Shown here in pieces: positions 21,515 through 33,046 of a stretch of DNA of 64,000 bases. Source of the stretch: Tupaia tana (Eukaryota > Chordata > Mammalia > Scandentia > Tupaiidae); contig JAKSZU010000013.1 of NCBI GenBank assembly GCA_026018925.1, positions 2,170,001 to 2,234,000 on the forward strand. Direction: 5' to 3'. Each line of letters opens with the position of its first letter. Positions within the stretch are counted from its first letter, which is position 1. Made by a program: the position numbers and the translations under genes. The notes beneath the pieces were generated by a model that saw only the letters and a program-made list of their open reading frames with translations, was not told where the DNA came from and searched no databases.

Positions 21515-21732
21515 TTTAAAATGTATTTATTTAATTTATTATTATTATTATTATTTTAAGTTTGCTATAGGGCACATCTGCTAACCAGAAAAAAGACAGA
21601 AAGAGAAAGAGAGAGAGAGAGAGTGAAAGGGGTGGGGGAGGGAAAGTGAGAGAGCAAGCCAGCAGGCCCGGCATTCGAACCACAGTTGACTGTGTGGGAG
21701 TCCAGTGCCTTAACCATGCTACCTGTTGGCCC
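21515..21732 (-). mobile_element. SINE-S with long GA tract
   Basis: Tail TTTAATTTATTATTATTATT, then CTATAGGGCACATCTGC, a GA-rich tract of about 40 bases, and a head ending CATGCTACCTGTTGGCCC. Flanks TGTGTTAGGTATATTTTT and TGTGTTAGACATTTTTG look like a decayed duplication. Confidence 0.8.
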
Positions 21733-21904
21733 TGTGTTAGACATTTTTGATTATGTCTTTTCAATTCCCTTGTTTTCTTTTCTCCATTTTTCGAGTTGTA
21801 TTTTTAGCACTTGCTCAGGGGATTACAATTAATTAGCATCTTAATTTAAAACAGCCCAGTATAGATTAATACTAACTTAATTTTAGTAGTATGCAAAAAC
21901 TTTC

Positions 21905-22092
21905 AGGGCTAGGTGGTAGCACAGTGGTTGTGCAATTGGACCCACATAGAAAGGTCTTGGATTTGAATTCCAGGACCACCCTGAGCATGTGGGGTTTGCG
22001 CATGATCCTAGTTGGCTGATACTGGGGATAGATTGCAACAGGGGGACTCTGGTGAAGGTTTCTATGTCTCGGAAGAAGAAAATAATTTTAAA
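21905..22092 (+). mobile_element. Diverged tRNA-derived SINE, separate family
   Basis: The head has A box TAGCACAGTGG and B box GGATTTGAATTCC. The body (GGGTTTGCGCATGATCC, ACAGGGGGACTCTGG) does not match SINE-L. Single copy here; A-rich end at about 22075. Confidence 0.5.
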
Positions 22093-22302
22093 ATCATATC
22101 TGTTTCCTTCCCCCTTTTTTGTACTATTAATGTCATAAAATATAAATTATCTGTGTATTCATTATAAGTTCATCAGCTCATTTTTAGAACTTAGCTTTAT
22201 GTAGTTGTGTTTTAAAACAGGTCACAAAAAGGGTTACATTTATATGAAATTTCATAATATTTAGTTAACTATTTGGTTACCTTTCTTAGTGTTCTTTATT
22301 TC

Positions 22303-22557
22303 TTTTTTTTGGAGAGGTTTTTGCTTTAGGGCGCGTGCGCTCGCCAGACAGAGAGAGACAGAGAGATAGAAAGTGAGAAATCACCCCCTAGGGGGGATGG
22401 CCACGCTGCAATCCCTTCTCCTCCATTCTCCTCTCGGGATCCTGGGCACGCACGCACACGTGCCCAGTGTGAGTTTTAAGCCACCGGGTCCAGTACGCGA
22501 ACCGCGGTCAACTACGTGGGAGCCCAGCGACATAGCCATTACGCTAACTGCTGGTCC
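22303..22557 (-). mobile_element. SINE-L, young
   Basis: T tail, CTTTAGGGCGCGTGCGC, complete body. The head has CGCGAACCGCGG with a GGGACC end, a mix of type a and b markers. Confidence 0.9.
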
Positions 22558-22761
22558 CGTGGTTGGTATTTCTTATTGGGAAGGTCTGCTAACAGCAAAT
22601 TGTCTCTGGCTTTGTTTTGTTTGTTTTAATCTAGAAATGTCTTAATTTCTCTCTTATTTTTGAGGGAGAGTTTAGTTAGATATAGAAATCTTGGTTGACT
22701 GTCTCTTTCTTTGAGTACTTTGAAGTGGTCATCTCGCTCTCTCATGACTTACATCTTTTCT

Positions 22762-22848
22762 TGATGAGACATGATTAGAAATGCAGGTTCTCAGTCCTCC
22801 TTAAATCTACTGAGTCTGACATTCTGGGATTTACACCCAGCCGGTTGG
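22762..22848 (+). repeat. MER5A-like hAT element, left part
   Basis: Words 'agaaatgcaggttctcag', 'ctactgagtctgacattc' and 'tgggatttacacccagc' match the MER5A core in order. The right part resumes at 23898 after about 1.05 kb of inserted SINEs. Confidence 0.7.
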
Positions 22849-23120
22849 ATTTTTTTTTTTTTTTTTTTTTTTTGAGAGGTTTTTGCTATAGGGCTTGTGT
22901 GCTCACTGGACAGAGAGAGAGAGAGACAGACAGAAAGCGAGAAATCACCCCCCAGGGGGGATGGCCACGCTGCAATCCCTTCTCCTCCATTCTCCTCTCG
23001 GGATCTTGGGCATGCATGCACAAGTGCCCGGCGTGAGTTTAAGCCATCGGGTCCGGGACTGGAACCGCGGTCGACTTTGTGGGAGCCCAGTGACATAGCC
23101 ATTACGCTAACTGCTGGTCC
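22849..23120 (-). mobile_element. SINE-L, type b, within the MER5A nest
   Basis: T tract of about 24 bases, CTATAGGGCTTGTGTGC, full body, head ending GGACCAGCAGTTAGCG. It is head-to-head with the copy at 23203. Confidence 0.93.
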
Positions 23121-23641
23121 TCCATGGATTTTTTTTTAAGTTACTTCTCCCATGAGAGAGAGAAATAAGAGAGCGGTATCCCCTAAAAGGTGTTCACACT
23201 CTGGGAACCAGCAGTTAGCGTAATGGCTATGTCGCTGGACTCCCACGTAGTCGACCGCGGTTCGCGTCCCGGACCTGGTGGCTTAAAACTCACGCCGGGC
23301 GCGTGTGCGTGCATGCCCAAGATCCCGAGAGGAGAATGGAGGAGAAGGGATTGCGGCGTGACCATCCCCCCTGGGGGGTGATTTCTCGCTTTCTGTCTCT
23401 ATGTCTCTCTCTGTCTGTCTGGCGAGTGCACGTGCCCTATAGTGAAAAAACCTCTCAAAAAAAAAAAAAAAGAAAAGGTGTTCACACTCTGATCCTTCCT
23501 GAGCTTCAGCCAACGAGGATCATGGGCATATGCACACGTACCCAGTGTATACAAGGAGGCCCCAGGACACAAATAAGGACCTTCCCATGTCAGCCCACCA
23601 TCCCAGAGAATAGTGTTACAAGCACATTACCAACTGGTCCC
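23121..23641 (-). mobile_element. SINE-M copy 2, split by a SINE-L
   Basis: Left part 23121-23202 (CTCCCATGAGAGAGAGA, GGTATCCCC) and right part 23491-23641 (GAGGCCCCAGGACACA, ACCTTCCCATGTCAG, ACCAACTGGTCCC) match SINE-M copies 1 and 3. A SINE-L with duplicated SINE-M sequence sits between. Confidence 0.65.
23203..23472 (+). mobile_element. SINE-L, young type a, inside SINE-M
   Basis: Exact 18-bp duplication AAAAGGTGTTCACACTCT at 23185-23202 and 23473-23490. Near-consensus copy. Confidence 0.97.
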
Positions 23642-23651
23642 TAGGCTGAGA

Positions 23652-23897
23652 TATTTGTTTTTCTTAAAGGTTTTCGCCATAGGGCTTGTGTGCTTGCTGA
23701 AGACAGACACAGAGGAAAAGTGACAAATCACCCCAGGGAGCATGGCTATGCTGCAATCCCTTCTCCATTCTGTGTGCAACACACACACACACACACACAC
23801 ACCCGTGTGGTTTTTCAAGCCAGCAGGTACAGGACTCGAATTGGGGCCATCAGTGTGAAAGTCTAGTACCTTCACCACCACACCACCTGCTAACCCA
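23652..23897 (-). mobile_element. SINE-L, older, with CA repeat
   Basis: Starts TTTTTCTTAAAGGTTTTCG. A (CA)n of about 16 units occupies the body at 23769-23801. The head ends GGGTTAGCAGGTGGTG. Confidence 0.85.
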
Positions 23898-23985
23898 TAG
23901 GCTGAGGGGCTTTTTGTTTGCTTGTTTTTAAAAGCCTTCCAGGTGATTCTGATGAGTGTTGAATTAGGAATCATTGACCTCTGGA
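23898..23985 (+). repeat. MER5A-like hAT element, right part
   Basis: 'agccttccaggtgattctgatg' in shortened form and 'aggaatcattgacctc' match the MER5A right end, continuing from 22848. Confidence 0.65.
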
Positions 23986-23989
23986 TGGT

Positions 23990-24488
23990 TTAACAGTATC
24001 TGTGGTGGTGTTCAGGTGAGTTGAGGTGGGTTCAGACTTGTTTGAATAATTAGCCAGGTGTGACTACTTGTGGGAAAAGGATAAGGAATACAGAAATCTT
24101 GGATGTAAAACCTAGCTTAAGGTATGTTAACAACATACCTTATCTGCCTTATTATAATGTGTTTTCTGAAGAATCTGAAACAAACAGCATATTTATTTAT
24201 TTATTTAAATGATGAATTAGCAGGGTTTCTGCTGAAGTTGTTGTTTTCCCTGATCTGTTACTAGTCTCTGGAGAGCTTTGCAGAGTTCCCTGAGGTGTAT
24301 TTAAGATGTAAGATCAGAAGCCAGTGAAGTTAATAGTGAAGTGCCAGATATAACGTATTTTTAAGGTAGCCCATAGTCCTTTCCTGGAGGACTAACCTTG
24401 TTAGAAATGTTAGAAGGGCTCTGGAAAAAGAAAAAATATTTTAAAAATGTAGCCTGCCTGCCTCTGGAGGTAATTTGAGAAGAAAGTG
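23990..24488. other. Intron sequence, nothing recognised
   Basis: No exon or repeat family recognised; a (TTTA)n cluster lies at about 24192. Confidence 0.4.
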
Positions 24489-24489
24489 G

Positions 24490-24784
24490 ACTTTTTTTTT
24501 CTCCTGGTAAAGTTTTCTACGAGTGCACACATACTCTAGAGAGAAACAGAGCAAACAGAGGGTACACAAGAGAGAGGGAAAGTGGAAATCACCCTGGGGC
24601 GGGGTGAGGGGGGTGGTGGCCATCGCTGCAGTCCCTTTTCCTCCATTCTCCTCTCTGGATTTTGGGCATGCACTCAAACGTAGTTGGCGTGTTTTTTAAG
24701 CCACCAAGTCCGGGACATGACGTGTGCAGTCAGTCCTGTGGGTGGGATTCAGCTGCCTTTACCACCATGCCACCTGACTGGCCC
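24490..24784 (-). mobile_element. SINE-L relic, older subfamily, long CT region
   Basis: The CT/GA stretch is expanded (24540-24590). The head has GGGATTCAGCTGCC and ends GGGCCAGTCAGGTGGC. Confidence 0.75.
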
Positions 24785-24869
24785 AAAGAGCAATTTTAAA
24801 TAGTTTCATCTTGTTTTTGTTTTTGTTTTGAGATTGCAGATTCAGAAGTGAAACAGAGGACACTTTAGT

Positions 24870-25082
24870 TTAGGGGCAGCAGGTGGCATGGTGTTGGGTA
24901 AGTCATTGGACTCCAGTCTCAGATCCAGTACCTTAAAAATCGTGCCAGGAGCATGTGTGTGCATGTCCAAAATCCCACATGAGGAGACTGGAGAAGGGAT
25001 TGCAACATGGCCATCCCCTGAGGGGTCATTTCTCACTTTCCCTCTCACTGTCCCTCTCCAACAAACGCATTTGCCCTATGGC
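24870..25082 (+). mobile_element. SINE-L relic
   Basis: Head GGGGCAGCAGGTGGCATGG with a shortened anticodon region. The body, AGGAGACTGGAGAAGGG, and the end TTGCCCTATGGC are readable. Confidence 0.75.
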
Positions 25083-25163
25083 TCCCTATATTTTCTTTTA
25101 GTTTAAAATAAATTCTTTACTTTTGTTTTGCTACATAGTAGTCATAAGAAATGCTTTAATTTT

Positions 25164-25429
25164 TTTTTTTTTTTTGAAGAGGTTTTTTGCTATAGGGCAC
25201 ATGCGCTCGCCAGAAAGACAGAGAGAGGCAAAGAGACAGAAAGCGAGAAATCACCCCCCAGGGGTGATGGCCACGCCGCAATCCCTTCTCCTCCATTCTC
25301 TTCTCAGGATCTTGGGCACGTATGCACACGCGCCCGGTACGAGTTTTAAGCCACCGGGTCCAGGACGCGAACTGCGGTCGACTACATGGGAGTTCAGCGA
25401 CATAGCCATTATGCTAACTGCTGGTCCCC
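25164..25429 (-). mobile_element. SINE-L, young
   Basis: Duplication AGAAATGCTTTAATTTT at 25147-25163 and 25430-25446 is exact. Confidence 0.95.
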
Positions 25430-25725
25430 AGAAATGCTTTAATTTTTAAGAACAAAATACTGTGTGAATTTTAAAAGTTCATAGAAAATGCATCTTAAAA
25501 TACTACACATAGATTTCAGTCATATTTTTCACCAAAATAAACTCATACTTGGATAACTCCATTTTTCCTTGAACATTTTGAAGTGCTCTCATATTGTTGT
25601 CCTATATATAGAGGCTGTTTTTATAGTATCTGAGCTGCGTATATTTAGGTAAATTTTTACTCAGCCCTATATGATGAGGGGGTGTGAATAAAATGTATCA
25701 TTGGTGTTAAAAAGTCATAAAGGAG

Positions 25726-25993
25726 GGAACCAGCAGTTAGCGTAATGGCTATGTCGCTGGACTCCCACGTAGTCGACTGGGGTTTGCGTCTCGGACCCGG
25801 TGGCTTACAACTCACGCCGGGCGCGTGTGCGTGCGTGCCCAAGATCCCGAGAGGAGAATGGAGGAGAAGGGATTGTGGCGTGACCATCCCCCCTGGGGGG
25901 TGATTTCTCACTTTCTGTCTCTATGTCTCTCTCTGTCTGTCTGGCGAGCGCACGCACCCTATAGCGAAAAACCTCTCAAAAAAAAAAAAAAAA
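25726..25993 (+). mobile_element. SINE-L, young type a
   Basis: Exact duplication AAAAAGTCATAAAGGAG at 25709-25725 and 25994-26010. GGTTTGCGTCTCGG replaces the B box, so transcription from this copy is probably weak. Confidence 0.95.
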
Positions 25994-26174
25994 AAAAAGT
26001 CATAAAGGAGAAGAAATTGAGGCCGAAGGTTGAAGTTATCATTGTCATGCTGAAAAGAAAGCAGATCCACCGCTCAAAGAATTAGAAAGAACACTGATTT
26101 GTTAGGTAGAAGATTGGCAAGAAGTTAGAAATACAAATATGATCAAGAGAACTAAATGATAATGCTATTCCTTG

Positions 26175-26290
26175 TATTTGCATAGTGCTGCCACTTAATA
26201 CCCTCTTAATCAAAGCCTTGAAAAAGATAAGGCATGATTACTATTCCTACTTTACAAATGAAAATCTGAGGTTAAGGGAGATAAATGGCG
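26175..26290 (-). repeat. MIR element
   Basis: Words 'attcctactttacaaatgaa' and 'ctgaggttaagggag' match the reverse MIR 3' half. Confidence 0.6.
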
Positions 26291-27195
26291 GCAGCCACCT
26301 TTTATTGAATGTTTACCCCTGTATTTATTGAAGAAATATTAAGTACCTCCTTTGTGAAAGGCCTAGCATGTGACAGTTGACAAAGCAATTGCCATTTGAC
26401 AAAAAACAAAACAATCTGTCTTCATGGAAATAACATTCTAGTAGCAGAGGCAGACAGTAAACATGAAAAATAAGTAGGTTATCTAATGTGTTAGATGTGT
26501 TTTCTTCATATGTCCTATGGAGAAAAATGAAGTGAAGGTGATTTGAATTTTAATTAGGGTGGTATGAAGGATTTTATTTATTTATTTATTTATTTATTTA
26601 TTTTTTATTTTTATCATCATAATCTTGTTTATATTACATTGAATTGCATATAACTTTACAGTGTATTACATTGCTTTTTCAAAAGGGAATGCCATGCATG
26701 TCAGTCAATACAGAGACATTAAAATCCCCACTTCATCATTCAATATCTTTTCATTGTTTTTACCAGTCATTATTATTATTATTCCAATTATTTTTAACCA
26801 GTCAATCACTATTTCTCATTTTGCTTGTAAAAAGACTTTACCCATCATGAAATACTTCTCAGACCAAACTAGTTAAAAATACTGTACACGTCATTATCAA
26901 CAGGTAATAAGCCATATCTGTGTCCCACTAATGTCATGCCTCTCTATTTGTTCTCTTGCTATCTTTCTTTCTCTAACCTCTTCTCTTCACCCCCTCCATT
27001 CCACAATGTCTCAATGAGAGTTAAGTACTTTCACTGCTTTTATGTCCTCCAACATTTCACTCTCTACTATAGAGTGCGGATAGTCGGTATATATTGAGTG
27101 GATACATACAATATCTTTCTTTCATAGCCTGGCTTACTTCACTCAGCAATAGATCCTCCATATCTGACCACTTTCTATCAAATGCCAAGGTCTTG

Positions 27196-30100
27196 TTATT
27201 TTTTTATGGCTGAGTAGTAGTCCATAGAGTATTTATGCCACACTTTTCCAATCCATTCATCAGTTTGTGGACATTTAGGTTGGTTCCATGTCTTGGCAAT
27301 TGTGAATAATGCTGCAATAAACATTGATGTGCAAGCACTTTTCTGACTGAGCATTCTCTTGACCTTTGGGTAGATACCCAGAAGTGGGATTGCTGGATCA
27401 AATGGTAGTTCTATTTGTAGATCTTTGAGGAGTCTCCATATTGTTCTCCACAGTGGTTGAACCAGTTTACATTCCCACCAATGGTGTAGGAGAGTTCCCT
27501 TTTCACCACATCCCTGCCAACACTTACCACTTTTTGTATTCTTAATCTTTGCCATTCTGACAGGGGTTAGGTGATATCTCATTGTGGATTTTACCTGCAT
27601 CTCCCTTATGATGAGGGATGTTGAGCATTTCCTCATATGCTTTTTGGCTGTTCGTATGTCTTCCTTAGAGAGATTTTTGTTCAGCTCATTTTCCCATCTT
27701 TTAATTGGGTTAATCATTTTTTTTCACATAAGGCACTTAAGTTTCCTGTGTATTCTGATTATCAGTCCCTTGTCTGAGGCATATTTAACAAAAATATTCT
27801 CCCATTCTGAGAGTTGTCGGCTCACACTTGTTACTGTGTCCTTTGCTGTGCAAAAACTTCTTAGTCTGATATAGTCCCACTTGTCTATTTTAGGAATTAT
27901 TGCCTATGCTTTGAGAGTCTTATTTAAGAAGTCTTTGCCTACTCCAGTGTCTCCCAGAGTTTCCCCAGCATTTCCCACCAGTAGTTTTATTGTTTGAGGT
28001 CTTAGGTTGAGATCTTTGATCCATTTTGAGTTGATTGTTGTTCATGGTGAAAGGTGGGGGTTCAGTTTCATCTTTCTGCAGGTGGATACCCAGTTTTTCC
28101 AGCACCATTTACTAAAGAGGTTTTCCTTTTCCCAAGGGATTGACTGATATCCTTTCTCAAAAATCAATTGGTTGTAAGCTTTGAGGGTTATTTCTGGGGT
28201 CTCTATTCTATTCCATTGGTCCACCTGTCTGTTTTTGTGCCAATACCATGATGTTTTGATGACCACAGCTTTATAGTATATCTTGGGGTCAGGGAGTGAT
28301 ATGCCTCCTACTCCATTCTTTTTGTGCAGGATTGCTTTTGCAATATGAGATCTTTTATGAGTCCAGACAAATTCTATGATTGTCTTTTCTAGATCTGTGA
28401 AGAATATCTCTGGTATTTTGATTGGAATTGTATTAAACATGTAGATTAATTTGGGTAGAATTGGCATTTTGATTATGGTAATTCTTCCAATCCAGGAACA
28501 TGGGATGTCCTTCCACTTTTTTATGTCACTTTCAATATCTTTTTAAAATTGTCATAGTTTTCTTTATAAAAGTCTTTGACTTTCTTACTTAGGTTTATCC
28601 CTAGGTATCTTATACATCTTGTGACTATGGTGAAAGGGATTCCTTTCTTCAGCTCTGCTTCGTTTAACTTGTTCATATATAGAAATGCTATAGATTTTTG
28701 GATGTTGATTGTGTATCCTACCACTTTGCTATATTCACTTATTACTTCAAGAAGTTTTTTTATGGAGACCTTTGGGTCTTCTAAGTATACCATCATGTCA
28801 TCTGCAAATAAAGATATTTTCAACTCTTCTTTGCCTATTCAAATGCCTTTTATTTTGTTCTCTTCTCTGATTGCATTAGCTAAGACTTCCAGTACTATAT
28901 TAAAGAGTATTGGAGAAAGTGGGCAGCCTTAGTACCCATTTTTAGCTTTTCCCCATTCAGTATAATGTTAGCTGTAGGTTTTTCATAGATGGCTTTTATT
29001 GTGTTGAGAAATGACCCTTCTATACCAATCTAACTGAGAGTCTTAATCATAAAAGGATGTTGTATTTTATCAAATGCTTTCTCTGCATCAATTGAAATGA
29101 TCATATGGTTTTTATCTTTTTTTTTTCTCTTCATGTGGTGTATTACATTTATGGTCTTGCTTATGTTGAACCACCCTTGCATCCCTGGGATAAAGCCTAC
29201 CTGATTGTGATGAATAATCTTTATTATATGTTGTTGGATATGATTTATGAGTATCTTGTTGAGAATTTTTGCAGCTCTATTCATCAGTGATATTGGTCTG
29301 TAGTTTTCCTTTTTTGACATGTCCTTATCTGTTTTGGGGATGAGGATGATGGAGGCTTCATAAAATTAATTTGGATGTTTTTCTTCCTTTTGAATCTTTA
29401 GAAATAATTTTAGTAGGATAGGGGTTAACTCTTCCTTGAAAGTTTTATAGAATTTAGAAGTGAAGCCATCTGGACCTGGGCTTTTCTTTGTCGGGAGGTT
29501 ATTTATTACTGATTCAATCTCCTGGCTTGTTATGGTTCTATTCAGGTTCTCTCTGTCCTCCTGATTCAATCTTGGTAGACTATATGCATCCAGGAATTTG
29601 TCTATCTCCTCCAAGTTATCTTGTTTGTTGGCATATAGTCGCTCATAGTATCCTCTAATGATATTTTGTATTTCTGCTATGTCTGTTGTAATATTGCCTG
29701 TTTCATCACATATTTGATTAATCTGGTTTCTTTCTTTCTTCTTGATCAGTCTAGCCAATGGTGTGTCGATCCTGTTAATCTTTTCAAAGAACCAGCTTTT
29801 GCTTTCATTTATTTTCTGTATGGTTTGTTTATTTTCTATTTCATTTATTTCTGCTCAAACCTTTATTATTTCTTTTCACCTGGCATTTTGGGGGTTTGTT
29901 TGTTGTTGTTTTTCCAATTCCCTGAGACATGATGATAGATTATCTATTTGCCATCTTTCCATCCTTTTCTTATGCGCACTAATTGCTATGAATTTCCCTC
30001 TTATGACTGCTTTTGCCGTGTCCCATGGATTATGGACACTTGTGTACTCATTATCATTTGTTTCCATAAATGTTTTGATTTCAGCCTTAATTTCTTCAAT

Positions 30101-30954
30101 AGTGAAGAAGTCATTCAGAAGTAGGTTGTTCAGTTTCCACGTGTTTGTGTGTTTTGGGGGTTGTTTCTTGGAATTAATCTTGAGTTTAATTCCATCATGG
30201 TCAGAGAAGATGCTGGATACAGTTTCTATGCCTTTGAATCTGTAAAGGCTTGATTTGTGTCCTAACATCTGATCAATCTTTGAAAAGGTTCCATGCTGGG
30301 GTGAGAAAAATGTATATGTTGTGGATGTAGGGTGGAAAGTTCTATAGGTATCTGTCAAGTCCATTCAATTTATAGTATCATCTAGGTCCTGTATCTCTCT
30401 ATTTTCTGTCTAGAAGATCTGTCTAAAGTAGATAATGGGGTGTTGAGATCTCCAACAATTATAGTATTTCTCCCTATCTCTCCTTTTAGCTCCAGCAGTC
30501 TTTCCTTCACATATTTAGGTGCACCTGAGTTGGGTGCATAGATATTTATAAGTGTTATGTCTTCTTGCTGGATTACCCCATTTACCATTATATAATGCCC
30601 TTCTTTGTCTCTTCTTACAGTCTTTGTCTTGAAATCTATTTTGTCTGAGATCACTATCGCTACTCCAGCCCTTTTTTGATTTCCATTTGCATGGAATATC
30701 TTTTTCCAGCCCTTTACTTCTACTCTATGTATGTCTTTATCCATAAGGTGAGTTTCTTGTAGGCAACAGACGGAGGGTTTCTGGTTTTGTGTGTGTGTGT
30801 TTTTTTGTTTTTTTTTTTGGTTTTTTTTGTTTGTTTGTTTGTTTTGTTTTTGCCATTTGGCCAGTCTGTGTCTCTTCATTGGAGAATTTAATCCATTGAC
30901 ATTCAATGTAATTATCGATATTTCCGTACCTGATCCTTTCATTAAGTGAGCCAT
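27196..30954 (-). pseudogene. LINE-1 no. 2 ORF2, broken
   Basis: Endonuclease at 30954-30382 (ITLNVNGLNSP start, CLQETH, then INIYAPNSG and VGDLN). The endonuclease C-terminus is at 30364-29876 with the SDHDGIKL catalytic His stretch. RT entry is at 29758-29366, fingers with ENYRPISLM near 29310, palm with FADD at 28823-28521. The C-terminal cysteine motif ([15 protein letters not shown]) is intact in 27717-27196. A K/Q/N-rich low-complexity insertion sits inside the endonuclease, encoded by the TG/TTTG tract at 30786-30855. Confidence 0.9.
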
Positions 30955-30999
30955 TTCCTTGGTTGTTTTTTGTTCTCCTATAACTGCCTGTCTGACTTT

Positions 31000-31964
31000 T
31001 TAGTTTTCCTGGTATAGCACTCCCTTCAGAACCTCTTGAAGAGCTGGTCTGGATTTGGTAAATTCCTTTAAATTTTGTTTATCTGAGAATGTTTTTATCT
31101 TTTTTTCCCATATGAAAGATAATCTTGCCCGGTATAGTATTCTTGGTTGAAATTGTTTTTCATTCAACACTTTGACTATATTTCCCCATTCTTTCCTTGC
31201 CTGCATTGTTTCCGCCGAGAGATCTGATGTTAGCCTGATGGGATGACCTTTGTAAGTAACTTGACTTTTCCCTCTTGCTAACTTTAGTATCTTGTTTTTG
31301 TCTGTTGTTTTTGCCAGTCTGGCTATGATGCGCCTTAGAGAGGATCTTCTTGGGTTGATTTTACTTGGGGTCCTATGTATTTCTTGGGTCTGGATATTTG
31401 AATGCCTTTCTAGGTTTGGAAAATTTTCTTTCAGAATTTCATGGAATAAATTATCTAGACCCTTATTATTTTCTTCCTCTTCTGGGATACCAGTTATCTG
31501 GATGTTGGGGTGCTTGATGGTATCCAGTATTCCTCATATATTGTCCTCATTTTTCATGGTGGTTTTCTCAATCTTGATACTTTTTTCTAGGTCAGATGTT
31601 TTGTCTTCTACATTAGAGATTCTATCTTCTGCCTGATCTAACCTACTTTTAATAATTTCAAGGGAGGTTTTGATTTCCTTTATCATGTTCTTCAACCCTG
31701 AAGTTCCATCTGCTTTTTGTTTAAGGTATCTATTTCTTCTTTCAAGTCATGAAAGAACTTCCTCATCTCCTGGAGCTCCTTGTCTCTTTTCTCTTCTATC
31801 TCAGTTAGTTTGGTCACTACAAATATTCTGAATTCCTTATTGGACATGTCCACAACGTCCATTGTATTGACTGTAGGTGATGTAGGCTTGATGATGTCCC
31901 TTGAGGGAGAGACTTTTTGTTGGTTGCTCATACTTTTTGAGCCTCTACAATTGTTCCTAGTCAT
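31000..31964 (-). pseudogene. LINE-1 no. 2 ORF1, broken
   Basis: Starts MTRNNCRGSKSM, then a coiled coil (EEKRDKELQEMRKFF) to about 31692. The middle (ITGIPEEEENN region, 31480-31520) and C-terminus (YKGHPIRLTSDLSAET, then QPRILYRARLSF) are in shifted frames. It retains the block that is missing from L1 no. 1 ORF1. Confidence 0.85.
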
Positions 31965-32495
31965 CAGGTGATCTATATGTTGCTTCCTAACTTATCTAAG
32001 GTATCTCTGAGTGTTAAAAGTTGTACAGGATGAGAAAATTGATGATTTCTCTTATGGTTGGCCTACTTGTTGCTCACCATTACCATGAACTGTTGCCACT
32101 GGTCCTGGGTGGCCTAAAGTCCTCCTGTCTCTAAGGAGTGGTAAGCCTCCAACTGACCTAATAAGCAACACCTCAAGAGCAAAGAAAAACAAAACAAAAC
32201 AATCGCACTGAGCGCTATTCAAAACACTAAAATTCAGAGAGTCCAAAGGCAAGTGGGGAAGGGCCAGAGGAAGAGCGACGGGTCCTAGGTGGACAGGTAT
32301 GCAGCCACAGGCCACCTGGTGTCTGGAACTGCTGGTCGGCTCTATCTGGTTTGCAGATGGGGGTGGGGTGGGGTGCGAGTTAGTTTTAAAGTCCCATGGA
32401 ACCAACTTGAGGTCCAGAGAGGAGTAGGGGTTGGGATGTGCTAAGGTCCCTGGCGGAAGGGCCTGCAACCGCAGGCCGCCTGGTGTCCGGAACTG
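31965..32495 (-). promoter_or_regulatory. LINE-1 no. 2 5'UTR with repeated units
   Basis: A block of about 38 bases (GCAGCCACAGGCCACCTGG... and GCAACCGCAGGCCGCCTGG...) occurs twice, at about 32301 and 32463, some 162 bp apart. The region is GC-richer than its surroundings. Its sequence differs from the 5'UTR of L1 no. 1, so the two elements carry different promoters. Confidence 0.65.
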
Positions 32496-32539
32496 TATGG
32501 AGCATTTTGAAAAGAAGGGTAGCACGACTGGCTGACGTT

Positions 32540-32700
32540 AATGAGATCACTGTGGCTGCTGTATTGGAATAGATTGAATTATGTGTCAGGCACAGAATTA
32601 GGTCTATATACAGGCTGTCACACAATCTCCATAACGACCCAGGAGAGGAAATAGTGAGTCTCAGGTTAATAAATGCTAACGTCACAAAGCAGGTAAGTAC
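32540..32700 (-). repeat. MIR element
   Basis: Words 'atgtgtcaggcacagaatta', 'cacacaatctccataacg' and 'ggagaggaaatag' are a reverse MIR layout. Confidence 0.55.
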
Positions 32701-33046
32701 CAACTACAAATATTTCTGGACTTAACCATTGTAAATTGAGAATATTGTGATTTGCAAACACATTAATGCGCCTAACCTGGAGGACATCGAAACTTAGCCT
32801 AACCTATCTTAAACATGCATAGAACACTTACTTAACCTATATTTGAGCAGAGTCATCTAACAGCCTATTTTATAATAAACTGTTAACTGTGTTATGCAAT
32901 TTATTAAGTACTATATATCATTCTTTGGGTACTAAAAGTATGTTTTCTATTGAATGTATGTCTCTTACACATTGTAAAGTGAAAAAAAAAATAAAAGGTG
33001 AGCTGTCAGAACTTGGGGACCATTTGTACTGTATTGAAAATCATTT

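Larger units (their letters stand above)
17895..22760 (-). mobile_element. Mosaic of old LINE-1 sequence, riddled with SINEs
   Basis: The blocks between the SINEs read as diverged L1. 17900-18180 and 18890-21130 are antisense ORF2, including the stretch around 19165 'gaagccatcctggcatggc' and the endonuclease-region words near 21090 'cttgcaggcaagatgtag'. 22570-22760 resembles antisense ORF1. A segment at about 18185-18790 is in the opposite (sense) orientation ('aaagcagtgctgagaggga', 'tcagtgtaatccaccatat'), so at least one internal inversion or second L1 is present. Confidence 0.65.
26576..32495 (-). mobile_element. Full-length LINE-1 no. 2 (antisense to PTPDC1)
   Basis: On the minus strand this is 5'UTR (31965-32495), ORF1 (31000-31964), ORF2 (27196-30954) and 3'UTR ending in a (TTTA)n next to 26576. 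Diverged flanks TATGAAGGATTTT (26563-26575) and TATGGAGCATTTT (32496-32508) look like an aged duplication. It is older than no. 1: ORF2 is broken into at least seven frames. No SINE has inserted in it, in contrast to no. 1. Confidence 0.92.

Noticed and set aside
23283-23644. Repeated Pro/Arg/His-rich frames over SINEs (many places, with words like HAAIPSPPFSS)
   Set aside because: They are translations of the SINE-L body; the same peptide recurs at every copy.
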